DNA of 64,000 bases from positions 1,984,001 through 2,048,000 of the forward strand of contig NZ_CP154625.1 of NCBI RefSeq assembly GCF_051148895.1, read 5' to 3'. The position numbers were made by a program, and so were the translations under genes. Shown one piece after another: positions 23,693-31,601 of the stretch. Below the pieces are notes generated by a model. That model did no database searches, had not been told where the DNA came from, and saw only the letters and a list, made by a program, of their open reading frames with translations. This DNA comes from Terrisporobacter vanillatitrophus. Its GTDB lineage: Bacteria; Bacillota; Clostridia; Peptostreptococcales; Peptostreptococcaceae. Each line of letters opens with the position of its first letter. Within the stretch, counting starts at the first letter, position 1.

Positions 23693-24908
23693 ATTCTCCT
23701 CCATTAACATTAAGTAAATAATCTAGTTGGTTTAAATTATCCCTTGCAATATCATCAATGTCGTTAGAATTTTTTATATACGGAGATATTAATTCTTTAT
23801 AATGCTCTTCATTATAATTCATTTTTTTATTTGTTATGTCATGAATAGCTATTAAATCTGTGCTAAAATATATATGTAACTTGTTATCAATAACTTTCAA
23901 AGTTACAGTTTTATTTATATATTTGCTAGGGACGGAATACTTGCTATTCTTGTAATTTATCAGAGAATCTTTATGAACGTTGGCGGTCAACCTTTGGTTT
24001 ATATATGATTCAATTATTGAATTACTAGGTAAAGGCTGTAAGTATTCCTTTTCTTTTTGAAATAAAAGTATAGGCGGTAGCCCTGTTGTCTGGTTTGCTG
24101 ATTGATTTACTTTTTTATTTATATTTTTTAATATTTGAATTAAATCTTCTTCAGTTTCAAATTCATAATTATATGCAAGTAACCATTCAATAAACTTATT
24201 TGCTGACTCTACTTTTCCCTTCGTATAAGAATGGCGGGGCTTACAAAGGCTAATATTAAAACCAAAGTCTGAAGCGAATGCTTTCATTTTATTATTAATT
24301 TTTCTTTTATTACCCGTAATATCAACAACTGTACTCATATTATCAAATAAAAGTTCTGAAGGGATACCTCCGGTAGCTTTAAATGATGATATTAGGCACT
24401 CAAATACATCTTGCTGAGTTTTTGTATTTCTATATTCAAAATGGCAGTATCTAGAATTTCCAAGTTTATAGTTAAATACATTTATTATAAATTCTTCATT
24501 ATTTTTTGATACTAATTTTAAATCTTCTTTCCAATCTACTTGCGCTTGTTTTCCAGGTGGAGTTTCAAATCTAGGATGTCCTTTTATTTTTTTAGTTGGT
24601 TTTAAATTTTTTGATTTGATATATTTGATAAAATTTGAATAAGATCCAATGTCATAATTCTTGTCTAAAAAATATTCGTATACAGCCTTTGCTGTAATTC
24701 CTTTTATTGAAAGTTTTAATTTGATTTCTTCTAAGTATTGATCTAATTTGCTAGATTTATTTCTAGTTTGTGGTTTACCTTCATATCCATCATAGTATTT
24801 TTTCACTGTTCTTCTATCAATTCCATGCTCTCTGGCTAATTCAGAGTAATTTGGTTTAAAATTCATTGATTTAATTATATTAATTTGTCCTATTAAATTT
24901 AAAATCAT
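23685..24908 (-). CDS. istA: IS21 transposase IstA
   Basis: Start at ATG 24908 with GGGAGGG 6 bases upstream (the frame extends upstream without a ribosome site), giving 407 residues. An N-terminal helix-turn-helix is seen in YSELAREHGIDRRTVKKYY. The DDE integrase core has Asp in QAQVDWKEDLK near residue 127, Asp in LLFDNMSTVV, and Glu in the KGKVESANKFIEWLLAY helix. It works with IstB. Length and motifs are complete. Confidence 0.95.
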   Translation of the reverse strand: MILNLIGQINIIKSMNFKPNYSELAREHGIDRRTVKKYYDGYEGKPQTRNKSSKLDQYLEEIKLKLSIKGITAKAVYEYFLDKNYDIGSYSNFIKYIKSKNLKPTKKIKGHPRFETPPGKQAQVDWKEDLKLVSKNNEEFIINVFNYKLGNSRYCHFEYRNTKTQQDVFECLISSFKATGGIPSELLFDNMSTVVDITGNKRKINNKMKAFASDFGFNISLCKPRHSYTKGKVESANKFIEWLLAYNYEFETEEDLIQILKNINKKVNQSANQTTGLPPILLFQKEKEYLQPLPSNSIIESYINQRLTANVHKDSLINYKNSKYSVPSKYINKTVTLKVIDNKLHIYFSTDLIAIHDITNKKMNYNEEHYKELISPYIKNSNDIDDIARDNLNQLDYLLNVNGGEYE

Positions 24909-25224
24909 GGCTATCCCTCCCGGGATAAGGATAGCAGAAATTTGTATAATTTTGTACATTTTTATATTCCATTTTATGTACATCTATATAGTATCATTTA
25001 CAGTTTGTCTAATATTGTGATAAATTTACCTTAGGAATTTAAATAATTTAGAATATTAGGTACAGTTATTTATTAAATTTACTATTAATTAGTTCATAAT
25101 ATATTAAAATTGTTCATCAAATCTACTCAATAATTTGTAATTTTTATAAATTTATTTTGAATGATAATATAACTTATTTATGATACAATTCAATTACTAT
25201 AAATATTACTCAGGAGGTACTATT

Positions 25225-25440
25225 GTGTCTGTATGACTTGCTATTTTGTTGGCAGTATCAATTGTTATTTTCACTTTTATTTTGATTATTTTCAACGAAT
25301 GTGACTATATGATTATTGACAAGTTTTTTTCTAAAATAAGCAAAGAAAATCAGTATATAATATCTTTTATTGCAATTTTATTTCTTTTAGTTTATATCAC
25401 TTTAAATTTATATAATTTTATACATGATATATTTAACTAA
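25225..25440 (+). pseudogene. Small membrane-protein gene with an in-frame TGA at codon 4
   Basis: AGGAGG at 25212-25217 is a perfect ribosome site for GTG 25225, but the frame reads M-S-V-TGA and then stays open for 67 codons to TAA 25440. The downstream part has two strong hydrophobic helices (LAILLAVSIVIFTFILIIF and FIAILFLLVYITLNLY) joined by a charged loop. Without the TGA the protein would be about 71 residues, and a TGG-to-TGA change (Trp to stop) explains it. An alternative TTG start at 25246 would rescue most of the frame but has no ribosome site. Readthrough cannot be excluded. Confidence 0.65.
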
Positions 25441-25507
25441 TAGAAATGCTAATTAAACATTAAAATTCTAGAATTAATTAATAAATTAAAAAACTAATTT
25501 AAGATAG

Positions 25508-25557
25508 TAAAACCCTGTAATATGAAAATTTATAATTTCTTATTACGGGGTTTTTGT
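25508..25557 (+). terminator. Intrinsic terminator after the small membrane-protein gene
   Basis: AAACCCTGTAATA pairs with TATTACGGGGTTT (one G-T pair) and is followed by TTG; the loop is long and AT-rich. Confidence 0.8.
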
Positions 25558-25617
25558 TAATTAAAATAATATTAAATTTAAATATATAATAATTTTATAT
25601 TAAAAGTAAATTTAGAA

Positions 25618-26142
25618 CTACTTATTTATTAAAAAAGACTCAAAGCATGTAAGTTGAAGATCTCCTCCCATAAAATAATAATACATTATTGAATTTTGTT
25701 GAGAATAAAAAATACTTATGTCAGATATTTTACCTTCCTTTAAATTATTAATTAAAAATTTAGTTTCTCTTAATCCTAAAATATAGCACTGGATAATATA
25801 TATTGATGCATCTGAAATAAATACATCAGCCTCAGAATCTTTATATGTCTTTATATGTATTTCAAAGTTGTTTCTAACTCTATTTAATTCTGATATATAA
25901 AAATCGAGGAACTTAGAAGTCTCAGTTAAATCATTATTTGAAGAATTAGAATTAATCTTTATCGCACCAATATTACTTCGTATCCTTTGTATTTCTATTA
26001 AATTTTTTACTATATTATCTTTACCTTTTATATCAGATAAGTTGGAACTTTGATAAAAAGGACTTAAGGAATATGATACTTGAGTAAAAGTAGGAAGTAC
26101 CATTACAATCGTTATAAAAAGACAAATTATTTTTTTTTTCAT
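25618..26142 (-). CDS. Secreted protein of unknown function
   Basis: 174 residues when started at ATG 26142 (AAGGAG about 9 bases upstream); the frame opens earlier at 26190 without a ribosome site. Residues 1-25 are a typical signal peptide (MKKKIICLFITIVMVLPTFTQ) with no lipobox. The mature part is helical and Asn/Ser/Ile-rich, with no recognised domain and only two cysteines. It lies in the accessory zone between an IS21 copy and phage remnants and has no operon partners. Confidence 0.65.
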   Translation of the reverse strand: MKKKIICLFITIVMVLPTFTQVSYSLSPFYQSSNLSDIKGKDNIVKNLIEIQRIRSNIGAIKINSNSSNNDLTETSKFLDFYISELNRVRNNFEIHIKTYKDSEADVFISDASIYIIQCYILGLRETKFLINNLKEGKISDISIFYSQQNSIMYYYFMGGDLQLTCFESFLINK

Positions 26143-26361
26143 TATTAATGTGCTCCTTAATATATGATTATTTATAACTAGTATTGTCATATATTGTACT
26201 TAAAATGTAGATTTTTGATAAAAATATATAATTGTAATCTAAATTACATAATTAAAATTTAATGTTATATATGATTAAGTTAAATCGCTTAATTATATAT
26301 AACATATTTAAAAAAGGCTATGTTTTAATATGATGTTGATTTGATAGACTATTTTTACAAC

Positions 26362-26391
26362 AAAAAAAGTAGGGGCATCTGATCCTACTTG
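26362..26391 (-). terminator. Minus-strand intrinsic terminator of the truncated gene
   Basis: AAGTAGG (26368-26374) pairs with CCTACTT (26384-26390). On the minus strand the stem is followed by seven Ts, as expected for the gene fragment ending at 26407. Confidence 0.75.
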
Positions 26392-26406
26392 CAAATTTGC
26401 ATTATA

Positions 26407-26507
26407 TTAAATCATACCTTCAATTTTTCTTCTTACATCCACTGGCAAACATCCTTCTAATGCTCGAGCGCACGAAACTTGACACTCAGTATCAAGTTTT
26501 GCTAACA
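26407..26507 (-). pseudogene. Orphan 3' end of an unidentified minus-strand gene
   Basis: In the minus frame ending with TAA at 26407-26409, about 33 codons read LAKLDTECQVSCARALEGC followed by LPVDVRRKIEGMI. The composition is unlike chance: three cysteines, a balanced charge pattern and G+C-richer codons, followed by its own terminator at 26362-26391. The rest of the gene is missing; the frame runs into the start of a nitroreductase fragment on the other strand at 26508. I do not recognise the family. Confidence 0.55.
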
Positions 26508-27098
26508 ATGATAAAAGAAATAAGAAGCATTCGTAAATTTAAAAATGAAAAAGTAGATAGAGCAATAATGAGAGACATAGTTTCTATTTGTAAATGGGCT
26601 CCATCATGGGTAAATTATCAGGTGGCAAGATATACATTAGTTGATGATGAAGATAATGAGGTAAATATCATTCACAACAGAAAACTAGATGCTTTAGAAG
26701 ATTTAATAGAAGGAGCAAATGACAAGCCCCTTCTTATTGCTTATTGGTTTAGGCATGATTTAGATAGAATAAAAGATAGATTTTTAGTGAGAGAAATAAA
26801 ATCATCTAAGGATATTGAGGATTGGAACAATGGAAAAATTAAAATAGGAATAATTCACCCAGCAAGTGCAGGCCATGGACTAAATTTGCAACATGGAGGC
26901 TCCACTTTGGTGTGGTTTTCTCTAAACTTATATCAACAAACAAATGCCAGGCTTTTAAGACAAGGCCAAAGAGAAAATATAATTATTCATCACATTATTA
27001 CAAAAGGAAGTATAGACGAAGATGTTATGAAAGCATTAAAACAAAAAGAAAAAGTTCAGGTAGCTCTAATTGATGCAGTAAAGGCACAAATAATTTAA
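26508..27098 (+). pseudogene. Chimeric remnant: nitroreductase N-terminus fused to phage SNF2 helicase C-terminus
   Basis: From ATG 26508 the first 50 residues (MIKEIRSIRKFKNEKVDRAI, then ICKWAPSWVNYQVARYTLVDDE) are the FMN-binding N-terminus of a nitroreductase. Without a frame break, the next 145 residues are the C-terminal helicase lobe of a phage SNF2 protein (LDALEDLIEGANDKPLLIAYW; HPASAGHGLNLQHGGSTLVWFS; NARLLRQGQREN; HHIITKGSIDEDVMKAL). Each half lacks the rest of its domain, so neither activity is expected. There is no ribosome site at 26508. The open frame extends upstream to 26397 only across the antisense fragment. Confidence 0.8.
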
Positions 27099-27114
27099 AA
27101 GAGAGGAGATAGTT

Positions 27115-27375
27115 ATGGAGGTTGTAAAAGATGATATACCTTATGATTTACACACAATGGTAGATATTGTAGGTATAAATAATTTTTTAGAAATTTGTAA
27201 AATGTATGGAGGTACAAATATCTATATACCCGTTCACAAAAAGGTTATTTTGGGAAAGCGAAATAGAGAAATAATTAAAGAATACAACGGAAAAAATATT
27301 GATATCTTAAGAATAAAACACGGCATTTGTAGACAACAATTAAAAAACTTATTAAAAGAAGGTGGAGCACTATAA
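27115..27375 (+). CDS. Mor-like phage transcription activator
   Basis: 86 residues; GAGAGGAG precedes ATG 27115. The sequence fits Mor/C-type activators of Mu-like and clostridial phages: an N-terminal dimerisation part (YDLHTMVDIVGINNFLEICKMYGGTNIYIP) and a C-terminal helix-turn-helix (NREIIKEYNGKNIDILRIKHGICRQQLKNLL). In clostridial prophages this gene often follows the SNF2 helicase, as here. With the helicase reduced to its C-terminus, it is probably a leftover of a lost prophage, though it is intact. Confidence 0.7.
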   Translation: MEVVKDDIPYDLHTMVDIVGINNFLEICKMYGGTNIYIPVHKKVILGKRNREIIKEYNGKNIDILRIKHGICRQQLKNLLKEGGAL

Positions 27376-27418
27376 AAATAAATGAAAATATTATATGACA
27401 AAAATATTATTAACTAAA

Positions 27419-27471
27419 TAATACCATGAAGGTATCCAGCTAAAAGCGGATACTTTTGTGGTATTTTTTAC
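27419..27471 (+). terminator. Terminator-like compound hairpin after the Mor gene
   Basis: Outer stem AATACCA/TGGTATT with inner GTATCC/GGATAC, followed by TTTTTA. Between here and 27703 there is only AT-rich DNA with a 12-codon frame at 27607-27645 after a good ribosome site. Confidence 0.75.
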
Positions 27472-27703
27472 CAGTGCTAATGGAGACGTTTGGCTGTGGA
27501 AATAACGAAATAAATAAAAGTATAAATATGGAAAATAAAAAGGAACTCTTGTGATATATGTAGAATATTAGATGTTAATTCTTATTTATAAATTAGGGGG
27601 TATTTTATGGGTTTAAAGAAAAAAGTGAAAAGTAGTCTAATGTAGGTAAAGATAAAGCATATACGTCTTATAAATCGTAAATTCATAGAAGGGATATTAT
27701 TTT

Positions 27704-27844
27704 ATGGAAAGTAATATAATAAGCACTCTATTAATATATTTTGGTGCATTTATAAGTATTATTGATTATGTAATAAAATTTATTTTAATATATATTATGA
27801 TATTGTCTATAAAATCACTAAAAAAATACTTAAAAAATAACTGA
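27704..27844 (+). CDS. Small hydrophobic membrane protein (46 aa)
   Basis: A short gene with its own signals: AAGGGA about 10 bases before ATG 27704, 46 codons to TGA, then a perfect terminator at 27853. About residues 8-36 form one or two very hydrophobic helices (LLIYFGAFISIIDYVIKFILIYIMILS), and the tail is basic (KSLKKYLKNN). This design is common to type I toxins and small membrane regulators. No antisense RNA is evident by eye, so function is unknown. Confidence 0.55.
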   Translation: MESNIISTLLIYFGAFISIIDYVIKFILIYIMILSIKSLKKYLKNN

Positions 27845-27852
27845 CTTATATT

Positions 27853-27882
27853 AAAAAGACCTTGCACAAGGTCTTTTTTTAT
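27853..27882 (+). terminator. Intrinsic terminator after the 46-aa gene
   Basis: AAAGACCTTG and CAAGGTCTTT form a perfect stem with a 2-base loop and a long T-run. Confidence 0.9.
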
Positions 27883-27909
27883 GTAAAAAATAATAAAAAT
27901 TAATTTAAT

Positions 27910-28000
27910 GTGATAATGTCACTGATAATTTCTTGCAAATAGATATAATAAAAATATGTTAAAAAAATAACCATTCCTTATCACAATAGAAAGGTGATAA
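27910..28000 (+). promoter_or_regulatory. Promoter and inverted-repeat operators of the CoA-disulfide reductase operon
   Basis: A consensus TATAAT at 27944-27949 has ACTGAT 17 bases upstream. Overlapping the -35 is the palindrome GTGATAATGTCAC (27910-27922). A second inverted repeat, TTATCAC-N9-GTGATAA, lies at 27978-28000, downstream of the start point. The shared GTGATAA half-site suggests one repressor binding both, which would block RNA polymerase. The regulator is not identified. Confidence 0.55.
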
Positions 28001-28061
28001 TTAGCAAATAATATTAATATTAAAATTTTTATAAATATACATTTAGAACAGGAGAGAAATT

Positions 28062-30557
28062 ATGTCTAAAAAAATAATTATTGTAGGTGGAGTTGCAGGT
28101 GGGGCATCAACAGCAGCTAGACTTAGAAGACTAGATGAAAATGCACAGATAATAATGTTTGAAAAAGGTGAATATATATCTTTTGCAAACTGTGGTCTTC
28201 CATATTATATAGGAGGAACTATAAACGAAAGAGAAAAATTAATAGTTCAAACTGTTGAAGTTATGAGTTCAAAGTTTAACTTAGATATAAGAAATTTAAG
28301 TGAAGTAGTTAAAATTGACAAAGAAAATAAAAAAGTAACTGTTAAAAATCATAAAACAGGTGAAAGTTATGAAGAAACTTATGATACTTTAGTTTTATCT
28401 CCAGGTGCTAATCCATTAATGCCTCCAATACCAGGCATAAAAGAATGTGATAATTTATTTACACTTAGAAATATACCAGACACAGATAAGGTAAAAGCCT
28501 ACGTTGATAATAATAAACCAAAACATGCAGTAGTAATAGGTGGAGGTTTTATAGGACTTGAAATGGCTGAAAACCTTCATGATAGAGGAATAAAACTTAC
28601 ATTAGTAGAAGCTGGTGACCAAGTAATGGCACCGCTAGATATGGAAATGGTAAGTATAATACACGACCATTTAATAGACAAAAACGTGGAATTAGTTTTA
28701 AAAGATGGAGTTAATTCTTTTGCTAACAATGGTAAAAAAGTAATACTAAATAGTGGAAAAGAAATTGACACTGACATGATAATCTTATCTATAGGTGTTA
28801 AGCCAGAAACTACTATAGCTAAAGAAGCAGGTCTTAAGTTAAATGAAAGAGGAGCAATAGTAGTAGATGCCTATATGAAAACTTCTGACAAAGACATATA
28901 TGCATTAGGCGACGCTGTTGAGATTATGGATTTTGTAAATAAAAAGCCAGCTATGATACCTTTAGCATGGCCAGCAAATAGACAAGGAAGAATAGTAGCA
29001 AACAATATCTGTGGAAGAAAAGAAAAATACAAAGGCACATTAGGTTCTTCTGTGGCGAAGATATTTGATTACACAGTAGCTACAACAGGAAATAATGAAA
29101 AGACTTTAAAAAGATTAGGAATAAATTATAAAGTAGTTCATATACATCCAGGTTCTCATGCTGGATATTATCCAGGAGCATTCCCTATAGCTATGAAGAT
29201 GACATTTGATCCAAAGACTGGAAAGATATTTGGAGCACAAGGTGTGGGAATGGATGGAGTTGAAAAAAGAATAGATGTAATGGCTACAGCTATAAAAGCA
29301 GGTCTTACAGTATTTGATTTACAAGATGTGGAGCCTTGTTATGCACCGCCATACAACTCAGCAAAAGACCCAGTTAATATGTTAGGATATTGTGCATCTA
29401 ACATAATAGAAGACATGTTAGACACTGTGCAGTGGCATGAAGTTGATGATATTGTTAAAAATGGTGGAGTAATAATAGATGTAAGAGAAGAGTTTGAACT
29501 AGTTACAGGTTCTATACCAGGAAGTATTCATATACCTCTTGGACAACTAAGAGATAGATTAAATGAAATACCAAAAGACAAGAAATTATACGCTACTTGC
29601 CAAGTTGGATTAAGAGGATACGTGGCTTGTAGGCTACTTTCACAATATGGACTTAAGTGTACAAATATAGATGGTGGTGTAAAAACTTATCAATTTGTAA
29701 AAAGAGCTGAAGAAAGCATAGCTAAGCAAAACAAAAACAACAATGCTAAATTAGAAATAAAAGGTGGAGAAACTACTATGAAATTAGAAGATATAGATAT
29801 AGCAGAAATAAATGCTCATGTTAGTTTAGATGCTTGTGGATTACAATGCCCAGGACCAATAAGAAGAGTATTTGAAGAAATAAATAAAATGGAAGATGGA
29901 CAAGTTCTAGAAGTAAAAGCAAGTGATCCAGGATTTAGCAAAGATATAAGTGCTTGGTGTGAAAAAACAGGAAACACTTTATTAAAAGCTGAATTTGATA
30001 AGCCTAAAAAAGCTTTTGTTGCTCTTATAAGAAAAGGAAGAAATGAATTAGCAACTAGCACAGGAGCTAGCGTAACTACAACAGATAAAAATGGAGCAAC
30101 TTTAGTTGTTTTTAGTGGAGATTTAGATAAAGCAATAGCATCCTTTATAATAGCAACAGGTGCAGCATCTATGGGTAAAGAAGTAACAATGTTCTTTACA
30201 TTCTGGGGTCTAAACATACTTAAAAAGAAAAATAGACCAAAGGTTAGCAAAGATACTATGGAAAAAATGTTTGATGTAATGCTACCATCTCATACAGGTA
30301 AACTACCTTTATCTAAAATGAACATGGGTGGTATGGGACCAAAAATGATAGAACAAATAATGAAAAAACACAACGTGGATGATATAGATACACTAATAGC
30401 AAATGCAATAAATATGGGTGTTAAAGTAGTTGCATGTTCTATGAGTATGGATTTAATGGGAATAAAACATGAAGAATTTATAGATGGTGTTGAAGTGGCA
30501 GGAGTTGCTGCATATTTAGGCGCTACAGAAGACTCTGGACTAAACTTATTTATATAA
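28062..30557 (+). CDS. CoA-disulfide reductase fused to rhodanese, TusA and DsrE-like domains
   Basis: 831 residues in four parts. Residues 1-445: FAD/NAD(P)H disulfide reductase with GGVAGGASTAARLRR and the active Cys in ISFANCGLPYY (Cys44), as in CoA-disulfide/polysulfide reductases. About 460-550: rhodanese domain with the catalytic Cys in YATCQVGLRGY (about 513). About 585-660: TusA/SirA-like sulfur carrier (DACGLQCPGPIRR). About 680-831: DsrE/F/H-like domain. Together these can pass persulfide sulfur from one Cys to the next while NAD(P)H keeps CoA or persulfides reduced, so a role in polysulfide or CoA-persulfide handling in the cytoplasm is likely. AGGAG precedes ATG 28062. First gene of an operon with the rhodanese at 30579. 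Confidence 0.9.
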   Translation: MSKKIIIVGGVAGGASTAARLRRLDENAQIIMFEKGEYISFANCGLPYYIGGTINEREKLIVQTVEVMSSKFNLDIRNLSEVVKIDKENKKVTVKNHKTGESYEETYDTLVLSPGANPLMPPIPGIKECDNLFTLRNIPDTDKVKAYVDNNKPKHAVVIGGGFIGLEMAENLHDRGIKLTLVEAGDQVMAPLDMEMVSIIHDHLIDKNVELVLKDGVNSFANNGKKVILNSGKEIDTDMIILSIGVKPETTIAKEAGLKLNERGAIVVDAYMKTSDKDIYALGDAVEIMDFVNKKPAMIPLAWPANRQGRIVANNICGRKEKYKGTLGSSVAKIFDYTVATTGNNEKTLKRLGINYKVVHIHPGSHAGYYPGAFPIAMKMTFDPKTGKIFGAQGVGMDGVEKRIDVMATAIKAGLTVFDLQDVEPCYAPPYNSAKDPVNMLGYCASNIIEDMLDTVQWHEVDDIVKNGGVIIDVREEFELVTGSIPGSIHIPLGQLRDRLNEIPKDKKLYATCQVGLRGYVACRLLSQYGLKCTNIDGGVKTYQFVKRAEESIAKQNKNNNAKLEIKGGETTMKLEDIDIAEINAHVSLDACGLQCPGPIRRVFEEINKMEDGQVLEVKASDPGFSKDISAWCEKTGNTLLKAEFDKPKKAFVALIRKGRNELATSTGASVTTTDKNGATLVVFSGDLDKAIASFIIATGAASMGKEVTMFFTFWGLNILKKKNRPKVSKDTMEKMFDVMLPSHTGKLPLSKMNMGGMGPKMIEQIMKKHNVDDIDTLIANAINMGVKVVACSMSMDLMGIKHEEFIDGVEVAGVAAYLGATEDSGLNLFI

Positions 30558-30578
30558 TAATAACTAGGAGGAAAAATA

Positions 30579-30917
30579 ATGGGTTTTTTATCAGCACTAT
30601 TTGGAAATAAAAATGTTAAAAGAATTAATGACGAAGAATTAAAAAATATGATAAAAAATAATAAAAAATTATTAATTTTAGATGTGAGAAGTGTAGGCGA
30701 ATTTAGAAGTGGTCATATACCAAAAGCTAAAAATATACCAGTTCAAGAAATTAGCTCAAAAATAAATACCTTAGATTTATATAAAGATGATGAAGTGGTA
30801 GTCTATTGTGCATCAGGAGGAAGAAGTTCTAGTGCAGCAAATATTCTTGCTAGAAACGGATTTAATAAGGTATATGACTTAGGCGGAATGAGTAATTACA
30901 AAGGGAAACTAAAATAA
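30579..30917 (+). CDS. Single-domain rhodanese
   Basis: 112 residues; AGGAGG lies 8 bases before ATG 30579. One rhodanese domain: LLILDVRSVGEFRSGHIPKA near residue 30 and the persulfide-carrying Cys in VVYCASGGRSSSA near residue 74. The N-terminus (MGFLSALFGNK) is a short amphipathic stretch rather than a signal peptide. Starting 21 bases after the four-domain reductase, it probably exchanges sulfane sulfur with it. Confidence 0.92.
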   Translation: MGFLSALFGNKNVKRINDEELKNMIKNNKKLLILDVRSVGEFRSGHIPKAKNIPVQEISSKINTLDLYKDDEVVVYCASGGRSSSAANILARNGFNKVYDLGGMSNYKGKLK

Positions 30918-30941
30918 TTTTATAAAAAGAATAAAATATTC

Positions 30942-30974
30942 AAAGAGTGTAGATGTTATCTGCACTCTTTTGGG
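30942..30974 (+). terminator. Intrinsic terminator after the rhodanese gene
   Basis: AAAGAGTGTAGAT pairs with ATCTGCACTCTTT around a 3-base loop (one G-T pair), ending in TTTT. Confidence 0.82.
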
Positions 30975-31017
30975 TATATAATAAATAATAAAAATATTAA
31001 CTTACAAAGGAGAAAAA

Positions 31018-31572
31018 ATGAGTATACATAAATTTGATGTTAAAAAGCTTGAAAAATTAAATAATCCACAAAGATTACAAATGGTAGATTTACATAAATT
31101 AATAAAGGAGCTAAATTTGCCATCTAATAGTGTGTTGGTAGATGTGGGAGCTGGAACGGGTATATTTTCACAAGAGTTCTTAAATTTAATACCTGACTCT
31201 ACATGTTTTGCATATGACATATCAAAAGAAATGATTGAATGGATTAAAGAAAATAGAGTTGAAAATATGAATTCTAGACTTAAAGCTGATTTAATGGAAG
31301 AAAATAAAATTCCATTAGAAGATAAGGTGGCAGATTTTGTATTTATGATAACTCTACATCATGAATTAGAAAATGGAGAAAAGCTACTAAAAGACGCAAA
31401 TAGAATTTTAAAAGACAATGGTAAAATCTTAATTTGTGACTGGAAGGAAGGAGCCCATCATCATTTTGTTAAAAAAGAAAGTATTATAAGTGATTTGAAT
31501 AATTCAAACTTTAATAGTATAAAAGAAATAGATGCATCTGAAAAATTAGTTTGCATTATAGGAAGTAAGTAA
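31018..31572 (+). CDS. Class I SAM-dependent methyltransferase
   Basis: 184 residues; AAGGAG precedes ATG 31018. Motif I is VLVDVGAGTGIFSQEFL near residue 39, the acidic residue after strand 2 lies in FAYDISKEMIEWI, and motif post-II/IV is FVFMITLHHELENGEKLL. It resembles the UbiE/Methyltransf_11 group acting on small molecules. It starts 45 bases after the rhodanese terminator and 30 bases before the CcdA-TlpA fusion, so a link with thiol or metal chemistry is possible but unproven. Confidence 0.8.
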   Translation: MSIHKFDVKKLEKLNNPQRLQMVDLHKLIKELNLPSNSVLVDVGAGTGIFSQEFLNLIPDSTCFAYDISKEMIEWIKENRVENMNSRLKADLMEENKIPLEDKVADFVFMITLHHELENGEKLLKDANRILKDNGKILICDWKEGAHHHFVKKESIISDLNNSNFNSIKEIDASEKLVCIIGSK

Positions 31573-31601
31573 TAAAAAGCAATTTTATTTTGGAGGGATT
31601 A

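Larger units (their letters stand above)
22863..25002 (-). mobile_element. IS21-family insertion sequence, intact
   Basis: 2,140 bp with istA and istB on the minus strand. The ends are imperfect inverted repeats starting TGTAAAT (22863) and ending ATTTACA (25002), with TATATA and TGTACA-type subterminal repeats further in, as in IS21 ends. A perfect 7-bp direct repeat GTTTGTC flanks the element at 22856-22862 and 25003-25009. IS21 elements make 4-8 bp target duplications. Both genes look intact, so the copy may be active. Confidence 0.92.

Noticed and set aside
25246..25440. 64-aa gene from a TTG start
   Set aside because: No ribosome site precedes the TTG, while a perfect one serves the in-frame GTG at 25225. 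It is better read as the downstream part of a TGA-interrupted gene.
27607..27645. 12-codon frame M-G-L-K-K-K-V-K-S-S-L-M after a good ribosome site
   Set aside because: Too short to support, and a second frame continues after it. It may be a frameshifted remnant, but there is no independent evidence.
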